A DNA stretch of 36,984 nt from contig CAZWRV010000062.1 of the NCBI GenBank assembly GCA_964636325.1, positions 1 through 36,984 on the forward strand, in the 5' to 3' direction. A program made the position numbers and the translations under genes. Positions 23,332-30,743 of the stretch are shown piece by piece. Positions within the stretch are counted from its first letter, which is position 1. The number at the start of each line of letters is the position of its first letter. Below the pieces are notes generated by a model. It saw only the letters and a program-made list of their open reading frames with translations. It searched no databases and was not told the origin of the DNA. Source of the stretch: CAZWRV01 sp964636325 (GTDB lineage: Bacteria > Verrucomicrobiota > Lentisphaeria > Victivallales > GWF2-50-93).

Positions 23332-23694
23332 GTGCCGAGGCCATTCTGCCCGAGACAGATCGGAAGCGTTCCAGGGACGACGTATTTCAAGCCGGCGGGC
23401 GTTCCGATGCGCTTCCTGGAGGAGGTTGTGGTCACGCTGGACGAGTTCGAGGCGATCAGGCTTGCGGACTTCGAAGGGCTCTACCAGGAGGAGGCCGCCG
23501 CCAGGATGAAGATTTCCCGCCCGACCTTTTCGCGGGTCGTCGAGTCCGCGCGCAGGAAGGTCGCCGACGCGCTCATACACGGCAAGGCGCTCCGCATCGA
23601 GGGCGGGCCGGTCATTCACCCGTCCCAAGGCGCCCAGCCGCCGGGATGCGGGCCCGGCTGGCGCGGCAGGCATGGAAGAGGCTGGCAGGGCTGA
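23332..23694 (+). CDS. DUF134 / UPF0251 family putative DNA-binding protein
   Basis: A 120-residue cytosolic protein starting MPRPFCPRQIGSVPGTTYFKPAGVP. The segment VTLDEFEAIRLADFEGLYQEEAAARMKISRPTFSRVVESARRKVADAL (about 35-80) is the family's sigma-70 region 4-like helix-turn-helix. DUF134 genes commonly sit next to NifX-type and Mrp-type genes, as here. Likely role: regulator of the operon it heads (inference). The GTG start has GGAAAGG nine bases upstream; the frame continues upstream but would include the promoter. The C-terminus is a Gly/Arg/His tail (GCGPGWRGRHGRGWQG) that could bind metal or nucleic acid. Confidence 0.88.
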   Translation: MPRPFCPRQIGSVPGTTYFKPAGVPMRFLEEVVVTLDEFEAIRLADFEGLYQEEAAARMKISRPTFSRVVESARRKVADALIHGKALRIEGGPVIHPSQGAQPPGCGPGWRGRHGRGWQG

Positions 23695-23797
23695 AAACCG
23701 GAAAGGCACGGCCAGGATTTTTCAAGGGGCGCTCTAAAGGAGCTTGAAGCCCAATAGATTGAACAAAGACGACAAACTTATTGAAGGAGGTGATGTC

Positions 23798-24043
23798 ATG
23801 CCAAGAGGAGATGGAACTGGCCCCGCCGGGATGGGCGGGCGCGGAGGAGGAAGGGGGATGATGGGCGGAGGCAGAGGGATGGGATGCGGTGGAGGCGGAC
23901 GCATGGGCGGCCGGTTCGCCGCGGGACCGGGCGGCGAATGTGTCTGCCCCAAATGCGGAAAGACCCTGCCGCATGTCCAAGGGCAGCCCTGCAGCAGCAG
24001 ATCCTGTCCGGAGTGCGGAACCAGGATGACAAGAAAGATGTAA
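23798..24043 (+). CDS. Small Gly-rich DUF5320-like protein with a zinc-ribbon end
   Basis: An 81-residue protein starting MPRGDGTGPAGMGGRGGGRG. About half is Gly/Met/Arg low-complexity sequence; the C-terminal part has CVCPKCGKTLPH and CSSRSCPECGTR, a four- or five-Cys zinc-ribbon or metal site. AAGGAGG lies seven bases before the ATG. The first 14 residues nearly equal those of the next protein, so both belong to the MPRGDGTGP (DUF5320-type) group seen beside NifX/Mrp genes. The molecular role is unknown; a metal-cluster carrier is possible. Confidence 0.75.
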   Translation: MPRGDGTGPAGMGGRGGGRGMMGGGRGMGCGGGGRMGGRFAAGPGGECVCPKCGKTLPHVQGQPCSSRSCPECGTRMTRKM

Positions 24044-24081
24044 AAAGCATCAACCCAAATCATAAGGAAAGGAGGCACAAG

Positions 24082-24450
24082 ATGCCAAGAGGAGACGGAA
24101 CGGGTCCCATGGGAATGGGGCCGATGACAGGAAGGGGCGCGGGCTACTGCGCCGGGTTCGGAGTGCCGGGCTACATGAATCCGACTCCGGCAGTCGGCTT
24201 TGGCATTGGCTACGGGCGGGGCCGCGGATTCTTTTGTCGCGGCGGCGGACGTGGCTGGAGGAACATGTATTACGCCACCGGGCTGCCGGGCTGGATGCGC
24301 GCGGGAGCATATCCCTCGCCTTATTTCCAAGCGCCTGACCCCGAAATGGAAAAACAGGCGCTGAAACGTCAGGCCGACATGATCAAGGCGGAACTCGAGC
24401 AGATCGGCAAGAGGCTCGAGGAACTCGAAAAAGAGCAGAAGGAATCCTGA
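24082..24450 (+). CDS. DUF5320-type Gly-rich protein with C-terminal coiled coil
   Basis: A 122-residue protein starting MPRGDGTGPMGMGPMTGRGAG. It continues Gly/Tyr/Phe-rich (GRGRGFFCRGGGRGWRN) and ends in a clear coiled coil (EMEKQALKRQADMIKAELEQIGKRLEELEKEQ, about 85-118). This layout is that of the DUF5320 family found with NifX-like genes. AAAGGAGG lies about eight bases before the ATG. It is 38 bases after its shorter paralogue, which has a zinc ribbon in place of the coiled coil. Function unknown. Confidence 0.82.
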   Translation: MPRGDGTGPMGMGPMTGRGAGYCAGFGVPGYMNPTPAVGFGIGYGRGRGFFCRGGGRGWRNMYYATGLPGWMRAGAYPSPYFQAPDPEMEKQALKRQADMIKAELEQIGKRLEELEKEQKES

Positions 24451-24468
24451 AACAATTAGGAGTCCGTT

Positions 24469-24520
24469 GGATGTCCGGAAGGCAGATTCCTCCTTAAATC
24501 CCCTCTCCTTCCAGGCATCC
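24469..24520 (+). other. Intergenic hairpin before the first NifX-like gene
   Basis: GGATGTCCGGAAG (24469-24481) pairs over 11 of 13 positions with CTTCCAGGCATCC (24508-24520). The 26-base loop contains CCTCCTTAAATCCCC, the complement of the GGGGATTAAGGAGG loop sequence of the 6602-6670 repeat. The gene after it lacks a ribosome binding site, so the hairpin could shape processing or translation here. Confidence 0.4.
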
Positions 24521-24543
24521 GGCGGGCTCCGCCTCGCAAAAAC

Positions 24544-24906
24544 ATGAAAATCGCATTCACATCATCCGGAACAGGGCTGGATTCTCCGCTCGACAGCAGG
24601 TTCGGAAGGGCGCCCAAGTTCATAGTTTACGACACGGAAACGAAGTCTCAGCAGGTCATATGCAATGAGCAGAACCTGAATGCGGCGCAGGGGGCGGGCA
24701 TACAGTCGGCGCAGAACATAATCCGGGCCGGAGCCGAAGCCGTGGTGAGCGGCCACTGCGGCCCCAAGGCGTTCAGGGTTCTCAAGGAAGGCGGCGTAAA
24801 AGTGTTCAACTGCAACGCGAAAACTGTCCGGGAAGCCCTTGAGCTGTTCAATTCGGGTGCTCTCGCCGAGGCGAAGGATGCGGATGTCGAAGGACACTGG
24901 GGTTGA
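24544..24906 (+). CDS. NifX/ORP-type dinitrogenase iron-molybdenum cofactor-binding domain protein
   Basis: A 120-residue protein: MKIAFTSSGTGLDSPLDSRFGRAPKFIVYDTE, then IIRAGAEAVVSGHCGPKAFRVLKEGGVKVFNCNAKTVREALELF. This is the MTH1175/orange-protein (ORP) form of the family that also includes NifX and the C-terminus of NifB; members bind Mo-Fe or Mo-Cu sulfur clusters. The GHCGPKAF segment is the usual SGHCGPxA loop. It stands just before two ferredoxin-ATPases, the order found in ORP loci. No Shine-Dalgarno sequence is visible before the ATG. Confidence 0.9.
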   Translation: MKIAFTSSGTGLDSPLDSRFGRAPKFIVYDTETKSQQVICNEQNLNAAQGAGIQSAQNIIRAGAEAVVSGHCGPKAFRVLKEGGVKVFNCNAKTVREALELFNSGALAEAKDADVEGHWG

Positions 24907-24907
24907 C

Positions 24908-25732
24908 ATGAGGATAGCGGTCGCGAGCGGGAAGGGTGGGACCGGCAAGACGACTTTGGCCGTCGCGCTCGCCTTGTCGGCGGAACGGCCCGTGACGCTC
25001 CTGGACTGCGACGTCGAGGAGCCGAACTGCAATCTCTTCCTGGGCGTCCAACCACTGGCCGCGGAGAACGTGAATGTCCTTGTCCCCGTGGTGGACGACT
25101 CCAAGTGCGTCAGATGCGGGAAGTGCTCCAAGTTCTGCCAGTTCAAGGCGATTGCCTCGCTGGGGAAGAGCACACTGGTCTTCGAGGAGCTCTGCCACAG
25201 TTGCGGCGGATGCGCGAAGATATGCCAGTCCAAGGCTATTGCCGAAAAGAGCAGGGCGGTGGGGCGTGTGGAATACGGACGGCGTGGAAACATTGGTTTC
25301 GCGATGGGGACGATGGACGTGGGCTATCCGATGTCTCCGCCTGTCGTCAGGGAGGTTTTGAAGCATGCGGCGGCGGAGGGCCTGACGATAATAGACTGTC
25401 CGCCCGGAACTTCGTGCCCGATGGTGGCCTCCGTGAAGGATGCCGACTTCGTGATCCTGGTTACCGAACCCACACCCTTCGGACTGCACGATCTGAAGCT
25501 GGCTGTGCGGGTGGTGCTCGAGCTGGGCAAGGATTTCGCGGTCGCAGTCAACAGATGCGACTGCGGAGACGGACGTGTAAAGGAGTTTTGCGCGTCGGAA
25601 TCAATACGGATATTGCTGGAGATAAAGGACGACAGGCGGATCGCCGAGGCATATTCGAGAGGCCTGAGCCTCATTGACGCGGCGCCGGAATACAAGTCGA
25701 AGCTTGGAGGAATACTTGCGGAACATGCATGA
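24908..25732 (+). CDS. MinD/ParA-type ATPase with inserted 2x[4Fe-4S] ferredoxin domain (first copy)
   Basis: A 274-residue cytosolic ATPase. The deviant Walker A VASGKGGTGKTTLA is at 5-18, followed by LLDCDVEEPNCNLFLG. A bacterial-type ferredoxin insert has Cys67, 70, 73, 77 and Cys96, 99, 102, 106, then IIDCPPGTSCPMVASVKDADFVILVTEPTPFGLHD. Such proteins occur in pairs in ORP loci of sulfate reducers (DVU2103/DVU2104 type) and are thought to drive cluster assembly or transfer. The ATG follows the NifX stop by one base; the stop overlaps the second copy by eight bases, suggesting coupled synthesis of a heterodimer. Confidence 0.92.
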   Translation: MRIAVASGKGGTGKTTLAVALALSAERPVTLLDCDVEEPNCNLFLGVQPLAAENVNVLVPVVDDSKCVRCGKCSKFCQFKAIASLGKSTLVFEELCHSCGGCAKICQSKAIAEKSRAVGRVEYGRRGNIGFAMGTMDVGYPMSPPVVREVLKHAAAEGLTIIDCPPGTSCPMVASVKDADFVILVTEPTPFGLHDLKLAVRVVLELGKDFAVAVNRCDCGDGRVKEFCASESIRILLEIKDDRRIAEAYSRGLSLIDAAPEYKSKLGGILAEHA

Positions 25733-26639
25733 GATAGTGATAATAAGCGGCAAGGGCGGCACTGGCAAGACCAGCCTGACGGCGGCCTTCGCCGCGCTGG
25801 CGGAGAACGCGGTGCTTGCTGACTGCGACGTTGACGCGTCCGACCTGCACCTGGTGCTTTCGCCGTCCGGGACTGCTGCCGAGCCGTTCAGGTCCGGACG
25901 CAAGGCCTTGATAAACAAGGAGACATGCGTCTCATGCGGCGCCTGCCTGGCGCACTGCCGGTTCGGCGCGGTGAGGATGTCCGGATCATGCGCGGGCGAG
26001 GCTTCCTTCAAGATAGACGAGCTTTCCTGCGAAGGCTGCGGAACATGCGTCGCCTTCTGCCCCGTGAAGGCGGTCGAGTTCCCGGAGAAGGACTGCGGCA
26101 AACTCTACGTTTCCAAGACGCGCTTCGGGCCGATGGCGCACGCCGAACTGAGGCCGGGGAGCGGAAATTCCGGGAAGCTGGCCTCAAAGGTGAGGGCGAA
26201 GGCAAGGGAGCTTGCGGACAAGGCCGGCTCGGAGCTTATAATCGTAGATGGCCCGCCCGGAATCGGATGCCCGGTCATAGCTTCGATCTCCGGAGCCACA
26301 TTCCTTGTCGTAGTCACAGAGCCCACCCCTTCGGGCGCGCATGACATGGGGCGCGTCCTCAAGCTTGCGGAGCATTTCGGCGTATGCGCCGCAGTATGCG
26401 TCAACAAGGCCGACGTCAATCCGGACAAGACCGCGGAGATAATCGGAAGCCTGCGAAATTCGCAGTCGGTCGCCTTTTCGTGCATGGTGCCTTACGACAC
26501 GCGGGTTACGGACGCGCAGTTGCAGGGCAAGGCCGTGGTCGAGATCGCGAAGGACGGCGCGGCCAGGGAAATCGCGGGCCTCTGGGACAAGATATGCAGC
26601 CATCTGGAACTGTCGTCCAGGAAAGGAGCACAGAATTGA
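25725..26639 (+). CDS. MinD/ParA-type ATPase with inserted 2x[4Fe-4S] ferredoxin domain (second copy)
   Basis: A 304-residue paralogue of the preceding protein: MHEIVIISGKGGTGKTSLT, LADCDVDASDLHLVL, ferredoxin insert with Cys68, 71, 74, 78 and Cys102, 105, 108, 112, then IIVDGPPGIGCPVIASISGATFLVVVTEPTPSGAHD. The linker between ferredoxin and second ATPase half is longer than in the first copy (RPGSGNSGKLASKVRAKARE). The pair most likely forms a heterodimer with four clusters, working on the NifX-like proteins on either side. The start is the ATG at 25725, inside the end of the first copy; AGGAATA lies upstream. Confidence 0.92.
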   Translation: MHEIVIISGKGGTGKTSLTAAFAALAENAVLADCDVDASDLHLVLSPSGTAAEPFRSGRKALINKETCVSCGACLAHCRFGAVRMSGSCAGEASFKIDELSCEGCGTCVAFCPVKAVEFPEKDCGKLYVSKTRFGPMAHAELRPGSGNSGKLASKVRAKARELADKAGSELIIVDGPPGIGCPVIASISGATFLVVVTEPTPSGAHDMGRVLKLAEHFGVCAAVCVNKADVNPDKTAEIIGSLRNSQSVAFSCMVPYDTRVTDAQLQGKAVVEIAKDGAAREIAGLWDKICSHLELSSRKGAQN

Positions 26640-27481
26640 TTGGAATAGTGAAAGTTACGGTCCTCGCCGAAAATTCGGTCATGTTCAGGAGGGGGTTGCT
26701 CGGGGAGCACGGCCTCTCGTTCCTGGTCGAAACTCCGGACGGGGCAATACTCTTCGACGGCGGCCAGAGCGGCGCCGCTGCCGCCAACGCGGCCAGGCTC
26801 GGCTTCGACGCCTCGAAGATCACCGCAATAGCAGTGAGCCACGGGCATTTCGACCATACTGGAGGGCTGGCGCATTTCATCAAGGCCGCGCCGTCCGCGA
26901 AGATATATATGCATCCTCAGGCTCCCGCACCTAAGTTTTCTTTCAAGGACGGCAAAGCCTCGGATGTCGGCATGCCGGAGGAGCTCAGGGAAATTCTCTC
27001 CCGAAATCCCGGGAGGGTCGTCGAAGCTGCCGGGCCGACGCAGGTCGCGGAAGGGATTTTCGTCACGGGCGAAGTTCCGCGATCCGGCGGATTCGAGGAC
27101 ACCGGCGGCAGGTTCTTCCAGGATTCCGCGCAGAAGAAGCCTGACCTGCTCCCCGACGATCAGTCGCTGTTTTTCGAGGGCAAAGACGGCATAGTAGTCC
27201 TTCTCGGATGCGCGCATGCGGGCGTCGTCAACACCGTCAGGCACATCTGGAAAACTGTCGGCCGCAAAAATATCGACGCTCTGATCGGGGGGATGCACCT
27301 TGTCAATGCGTCCAAGGAGCGCATGGAGAAGACCGTCATATTTCTCAAGGGGCTCAACGCACGGCTTCTCGCACCCTGCCACTGCACAGGCGCGCTGCAG
27401 CAGGCCAGGCTCAGGGAATGCTTCCCGGACTCGTTCGCCGACTGCAGCACCGGCGACAGCTTCGCATTCGAGCTGCCGTAG
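26636..27481 (+). CDS. Metallo-beta-lactamase fold hydrolase, COG1237 type
   Basis: A 281-residue protein with KVTVLAENS at the N-terminus, LFDGGQSGAAAANAARLG, the metal site SHGHFDHTGGL (His69, His71, Asp73, His74), LLGCAHAGVVNTVRH and LAPCHCTGA. These match the COG1237 group, sometimes annotated as a dihydropterin-aminobenzene phosphate synthase after an archaeal enzyme; the bacterial function in metal-cofactor loci is unknown. The start is a TTG overlapping the previous stop (TTGA), with AAAGGAG eight bases upstream. Members are frequent beside NifX/MinD-ferredoxin genes, as here. Confidence 0.85.
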   Translation: MIGIVKVTVLAENSVMFRRGLLGEHGLSFLVETPDGAILFDGGQSGAAAANAARLGFDASKITAIAVSHGHFDHTGGLAHFIKAAPSAKIYMHPQAPAPKFSFKDGKASDVGMPEELREILSRNPGRVVEAAGPTQVAEGIFVTGEVPRSGGFEDTGGRFFQDSAQKKPDLLPDDQSLFFEGKDGIVVLLGCAHAGVVNTVRHIWKTVGRKNIDALIGGMHLVNASKERMEKTVIFLKGLNARLLAPCHCTGALQQARLRECFPDSFADCSTGDSFAFELP

Positions 27482-27532
27482 ATCAATGGAATATAGGAAA
27501 TGCCATACAGAAACAAGGAAAGGAAAAGTGCA

Positions 27533-27871
27533 ATGCGTATCGCGATTCCAACGGCCGGGGGCAGGCTCTGCCCGCATTTCGGACACTGCGAGGAGTTCGC
27601 ACTCGTGGATGTTGACGAGAAGGAGAGGAAAATCACCGGAACGTCGAAGAAGACCCCGCCACCGCACGAGCCTGGAGTGCTCCCCCGCTGGCTGGCGCAG
27701 GAGGGCGTAAACCTCATCATCGCCGGAGGCATGGGCCAGCGCGCGCAGATGCTCTTTGCCGAAAACAAGATCAAAGTGCTCGTCGGCGCCCCCTCGGACA
27801 CAGTGGAGAAAATTGTCTGCGACTACCTCGCCGGCAAGCTCAGGCAGGGCGAAAACCTCTGCGACCACTGA
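27533..27871 (+). CDS. NifX/NifB-type cofactor-binding domain protein (second copy)
   Basis: A 112-residue protein: MRIAIPTAGGRLCPHFGHCEEFALVDVDEKERKI, then LIIAGGMGQRAQMLFAENKIKVLVG. The CPHFGHCEEF loop (Cys13, Cys19) and AGGMGxRA motif mark the subgroup that accompanies Mrp/Nbp35 ATPases, distinct from the ORP-like copy at 24544-24906. It is likely to carry a metal-sulfur cluster. AAGGAAAGG lies upstream of the ATG. An in-frame ATG at 27500 would add eleven unrelated residues. After it, 102 bases without any gene or clear terminator separate it from the next one. Confidence 0.9.
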   Translation: MRIAIPTAGGRLCPHFGHCEEFALVDVDEKERKITGTSKKTPPPHEPGVLPRWLAQEGVNLIIAGGMGQRAQMLFAENKIKVLVGAPSDTVEKIVCDYLAGKLRQGENLCDH

Positions 27872-27973
27872 CATGGCGGCCCATTGTTTGCTTATTTCAG
27901 TATCAGGTCTCGAATGTCAGGAAAGCTCTAATTCCAGGCTTTTCGAGCCGGTAAAAATGGAGGAATTGGGATA

Positions 27974-28351
27974 ATGGAAAAGATTCCGGACGAATTCTGC
28001 AGGGCTTGGGCGGACAGGGAGCCGATCGGAGTTTTCACCACCGTGGACAAGGACGGAATTCCCAACTCCGTCTATGTCGGCTGCATGGGTTTTTTCGAGG
28101 ACAGCTGCCTCGTGATAGCGGACAACTACTTCGACAAGACGCGGAGGAACATCCTTGCCGGGTCGAAGGGCTCGCTCCTTTTCAGATCCAAGGACGGCAA
28201 GGCTTACCAGGTGAAGGGCTCGATCTTATACGAGAAGCAAGGGAGGCGCTTCGACTTCATGAAGACGATCAACCCGACCAAGCACCCCGGCCACGCCGCG
28301 GCTGTCATTATCCCGGAGGAGATATATTCTGGCTCCCGGAAACTGGCCTGA
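27974..28351 (+). CDS. Pyridoxamine 5'-phosphate oxidase-like (split-barrel FMN) protein
   Basis: A 125-residue protein with the short split-barrel flavin fold: PDEFCRAWADREPIGVFTTVDKDGIPNSVYVGC, then VIADNYFDKTRRNILAGSKGSLLFRSKDGKAYQVKGS. The family binds FMN or other cofactors and includes small reductases in anaerobes. It ends KHPGHAAAVIIPEEIYSG. GGAGG is about eleven bases before the ATG. A redox role in the surrounding cofactor operon is plausible, but the substrate is unknown. Confidence 0.82.
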   Translation: MEKIPDEFCRAWADREPIGVFTTVDKDGIPNSVYVGCMGFFEDSCLVIADNYFDKTRRNILAGSKGSLLFRSKDGKAYQVKGSILYEKQGRRFDFMKTINPTKHPGHAAAVIIPEEIYSGSRKLA

Positions 28352-28373
28352 GCCGGTAACTTAGGAGGATGCC

Positions 28374-28622
28374 ATGCCGACCTACGAATACAAATGCGAT
28401 AAATGCGGGCATAAGTTCGAACGTTTCCAAAAGATGTCTGACAAGCCGCTGTCATCATGCCCCGAATGCAATGGTGCCGTCAGGCGGCTCCTCGGTAAAG
28501 GCGCCGGAATAATATTCAAGGGAGCCGGTTTCCATGCTGCCGACATTGGAAGCAACAGGCCGTCCTGCGGCCGTGAAAAGACCTGCTGCGGTAGGGAAAT
28601 CCCTTGCGGCGGCAAATCCTGA
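28374..28622 (+). CDS. FmdB-type zinc ribbon protein
   Basis: An 82-residue protein beginning MPTYEYKCDKCGHKFE, the signature of FmdB/CxxC_CXXC_SSSS regulators, with Cys8, Cys11, Cys29 and Cys32 forming the zinc ribbon. The C-terminus, after FKGAGFHAAD, holds four more Cys (SCGREKTCCGREIPCGG), more than usual. The family was named from a gene near formylmethanofuran dehydrogenase; its role is not settled. TTAGGAGG lies six bases before the ATG, 22 bases after the previous gene. Confidence 0.88.
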   Translation: MPTYEYKCDKCGHKFERFQKMSDKPLSSCPECNGAVRRLLGKGAGIIFKGAGFHAADIGSNRPSCGREKTCCGREIPCGGKS

Positions 28623-28652
28623 ATCACCGGCGGAAGAAAGAGGGACACTAAT

Positions 28653-30527
28653 ATGAAGACCAGAGACTGCCGTGTAAGCATTGTCCCACGGGGCGTATCC
28701 GTCTCCGTCATGAAAGGCACAAAGCTCATAGAGGCCGCCGCCAAATGCGGGATCACCATCGACACGCCCTGCGGCGGCGCCGGAACATGTGGAAAATGCA
28801 AGGTCAGAATAACGGAGGGGGCGCCCCCGGCCTCCGAGTCCGAGCGCGCCGTATTAGGCGGCGAGGAGACGGACAACGGTTGGCGTCTGGCCTGCCAGGT
28901 GTCCGTCTCAGGCGACATGACTGTCCACGTTCCGGAAAGCTCGATCTTCGCAGACCAGCATCAGATACTCTCCGCCGGTACCGGCGAAAAAATCGCCGTC
29001 GCTCCGGCCATACGCAAGGTCTATATAGAAATGTCCGTGCCTTCGATGGAGGACGAGACGCCGGACCTGCTCCGGATGGAGGCGCAGCTCGGCGAGCTGA
29101 AGACCGACATAGAGCTGCTCAGGAGGCTGCCCGGCCTGCTCCGAACCGGAGGATTCAAGGGGACGGCGGTGCTTTCAGGCCCCTGGCTAATAGACTTCGA
29201 GCCGGGGAACACAAGCCGCTCCGCATACGGAGTGGCGTTCGACGTCGGGACGACGACGCTTGTCGGCTCCCTTGTGGATATCTCTTCCGGTGAGGAAAAG
29301 GCGCTTGTCTCCAGGATGAATCCGCAGATACGTTTCGGCGACGACCTCCTGTCCCGGATACGCCACTCCAATTCATGTCCCGACTGCCTGGAGGACATGA
29401 GGGAGGCGGTGATAGGCGAGATCGCCGACATGACGGGGGCTCTCTGCCGACAGGCGTCGGTGGAGCCGCGCCATGTCTACGAGGCCGTGATGGCCGGCAA
29501 CACCGCCATGCAGCAGATGCTTTGCGGGATAGACTCGCGCTTCCTGGGCGAGGTGCCCTTCGTGCCTTCGCACGGGCGCGGCATCCTGATGTCGGCAAGG
29601 CGCATAGGGCTGCCGATCTCACCCTGCGGGATGGCATATGTCTTTCCGATCGTAGGCGGATTCGTCGGCGGAGACACCGTCGCAGGCATAGTGGCGTCCA
29701 GGATAGGCGAGCGTGAAACACCCCTTCTGCTGGTGGACATCGGAACCAACGGCGAGATCGTCCTGTCCGTCGGAGGAAGAATCCTTACAGCCTCGACCGC
29801 GGCGGGTCCGGCCTTCGAAGGTGCACGCATCAGATGCGGAATGAGGGCCGCCAGGGGCGCCGTCGAAAAGATTGTATTCCGCGACGATGTGGAAATCTCG
29901 ACCATAGGCGGCGCCCCTCCGCGAGGAATATGCGGAAGCGGGCTCATAGACCTGACCGCCGAGCTTCTCGAAAACGGAATACTGGCCGAGGAGGGCCGGC
30001 TCCTCTCCAGGGAGGAACTGCCTTCGGGCGTTCCGGACGCGCTGGCCGGGCGCGTACGCGACGACGGCGAAGGCGGCATTGAGTTCCTGCTTGCGCCCGC
30101 GCCGGATTCGGACGCCGACCAGGACATTGTTCTGACCCAGCGCGACATCCGTGAGCTGCAGCTCGGCATCGGTGCCATTCGGGCGGGCATTTCTATCCTC
30201 CTGAAGAGGGCGTGCGTCCGCATCTCCGACCTGCGGAGCGTGCTCATCGCGGGCGGATTCGGCAACTTCATACGCCGCAGCCACGCGCAGAGGATAGGCC
30301 TGCTCCCCGCAGGAATCGGGCACGAGCGGATCATATATGTCGGCAACGCCTCCCTGGCCGGCGCCAAGTGGGCCCTCCTAAGCGCCGACATCCGCAGGGA
30401 GGCCGAAAAGATGGCGAGAAAGGCCGAGCATTTCGACCTTTCGCGCGATCCTGAATTCCAGGAACTTTTCGCCGACTCGATGATTTTTCCGGCGTGCTCA
30501 AGCCTGTCAGGCTCAGGACGGCATTGA
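28653..30527 (+). CDS. RACo-like corrinoid-protein activator (2Fe-2S ferredoxin + ASKHA ATPase, DUF4445)
   Basis: A 624-residue protein. The N-terminus is a plant-type [2Fe-2S] ferredoxin with DTPCGGAGTCGKCKV (Cys40, Cys46, Cys49) and Cys81 in WRLACQV. A linker domain follows, then an ASKHA (actin/Hsp70-like) ATPase with GVAFDVGTTTLVGSLVD, VMAGNTAMQQMLCG, LLVDIGTNGEIVL and AGGFGNFIRRSHAQRIGLLP. RACo proteins use ATP to push an electron up to Co(II) corrinoids and so reactivate methyltransferase partners. No corrinoid protein or methyltransferase gene is in the window, so the target is elsewhere or is different here. The presence of a CobN chelatase 10 kb upstream is suggestive only. Confidence 0.9.
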   Translation: MKTRDCRVSIVPRGVSVSVMKGTKLIEAAAKCGITIDTPCGGAGTCGKCKVRITEGAPPASESERAVLGGEETDNGWRLACQVSVSGDMTVHVPESSIFADQHQILSAGTGEKIAVAPAIRKVYIEMSVPSMEDETPDLLRMEAQLGELKTDIELLRRLPGLLRTGGFKGTAVLSGPWLIDFEPGNTSRSAYGVAFDVGTTTLVGSLVDISSGEEKALVSRMNPQIRFGDDLLSRIRHSNSCPDCLEDMREAVIGEIADMTGALCRQASVEPRHVYEAVMAGNTAMQQMLCGIDSRFLGEVPFVPSHGRGILMSARRIGLPISPCGMAYVFPIVGGFVGGDTVAGIVASRIGERETPLLLVDIGTNGEIVLSVGGRILTASTAAGPAFEGARIRCGMRAARGAVEKIVFRDDVEISTIGGAPPRGICGSGLIDLTAELLENGILAEEGRLLSREELPSGVPDALAGRVRDDGEGGIEFLLAPAPDSDADQDIVLTQRDIRELQLGIGAIRAGISILLKRACVRISDLRSVLIAGGFGNFIRRSHAQRIGLLPAGIGHERIIYVGNASLAGAKWALLSADIRREAEKMARKAEHFDLSRDPEFQELFADSMIFPACSSLSGSGRH

Positions 30528-30536
30528 AAGGTGGAA

Positions 30537-30743
30537 ATGAACGACGGAGACCAATTCTTCGGACGCATGTACGATCCGACTGCCGCAGCCTTCTTGAAAG
30601 GCATCTGCGGAGACGAAATGGAATTCTACCTCTATATTAGGGGCGGCAGGAGCATCGTCGCAAGGATCAGGCCGAAGGATGAGGAGGACGAGCCCGAAAA
30701 ACAACCCTTCAACCAAGAGGATAAGACATGTCAGACCCATTGA
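30537..30743 (+). CDS. Very short NifU/IscU-like fragment
   Basis: A 68-residue protein (ATG 30537; a GTG at 30531 adds two residues) with AAAGGTGG immediately upstream. YDPTAAAFLKGICGDEMEFYLYIRGG resembles the first cluster-binding strand of NifU/IscU scaffolds, in which GxCGDxMEFYLKI carries the first ligand Cys and the Asp. The rest of the scaffold, with the other two Cys, is missing, and the tail is acidic (RPKDEEDEPEKQP). It overlaps the next gene by 16 bases. Either a remnant or a dedicated mini-carrier; the assignment rests on one motif. Confidence 0.55.
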   Translation: MNDGDQFFGRMYDPTAAAFLKGICGDEMEFYLYIRGGRSIVARIRPKDEEDEPEKQPFNQEDKTCQTH

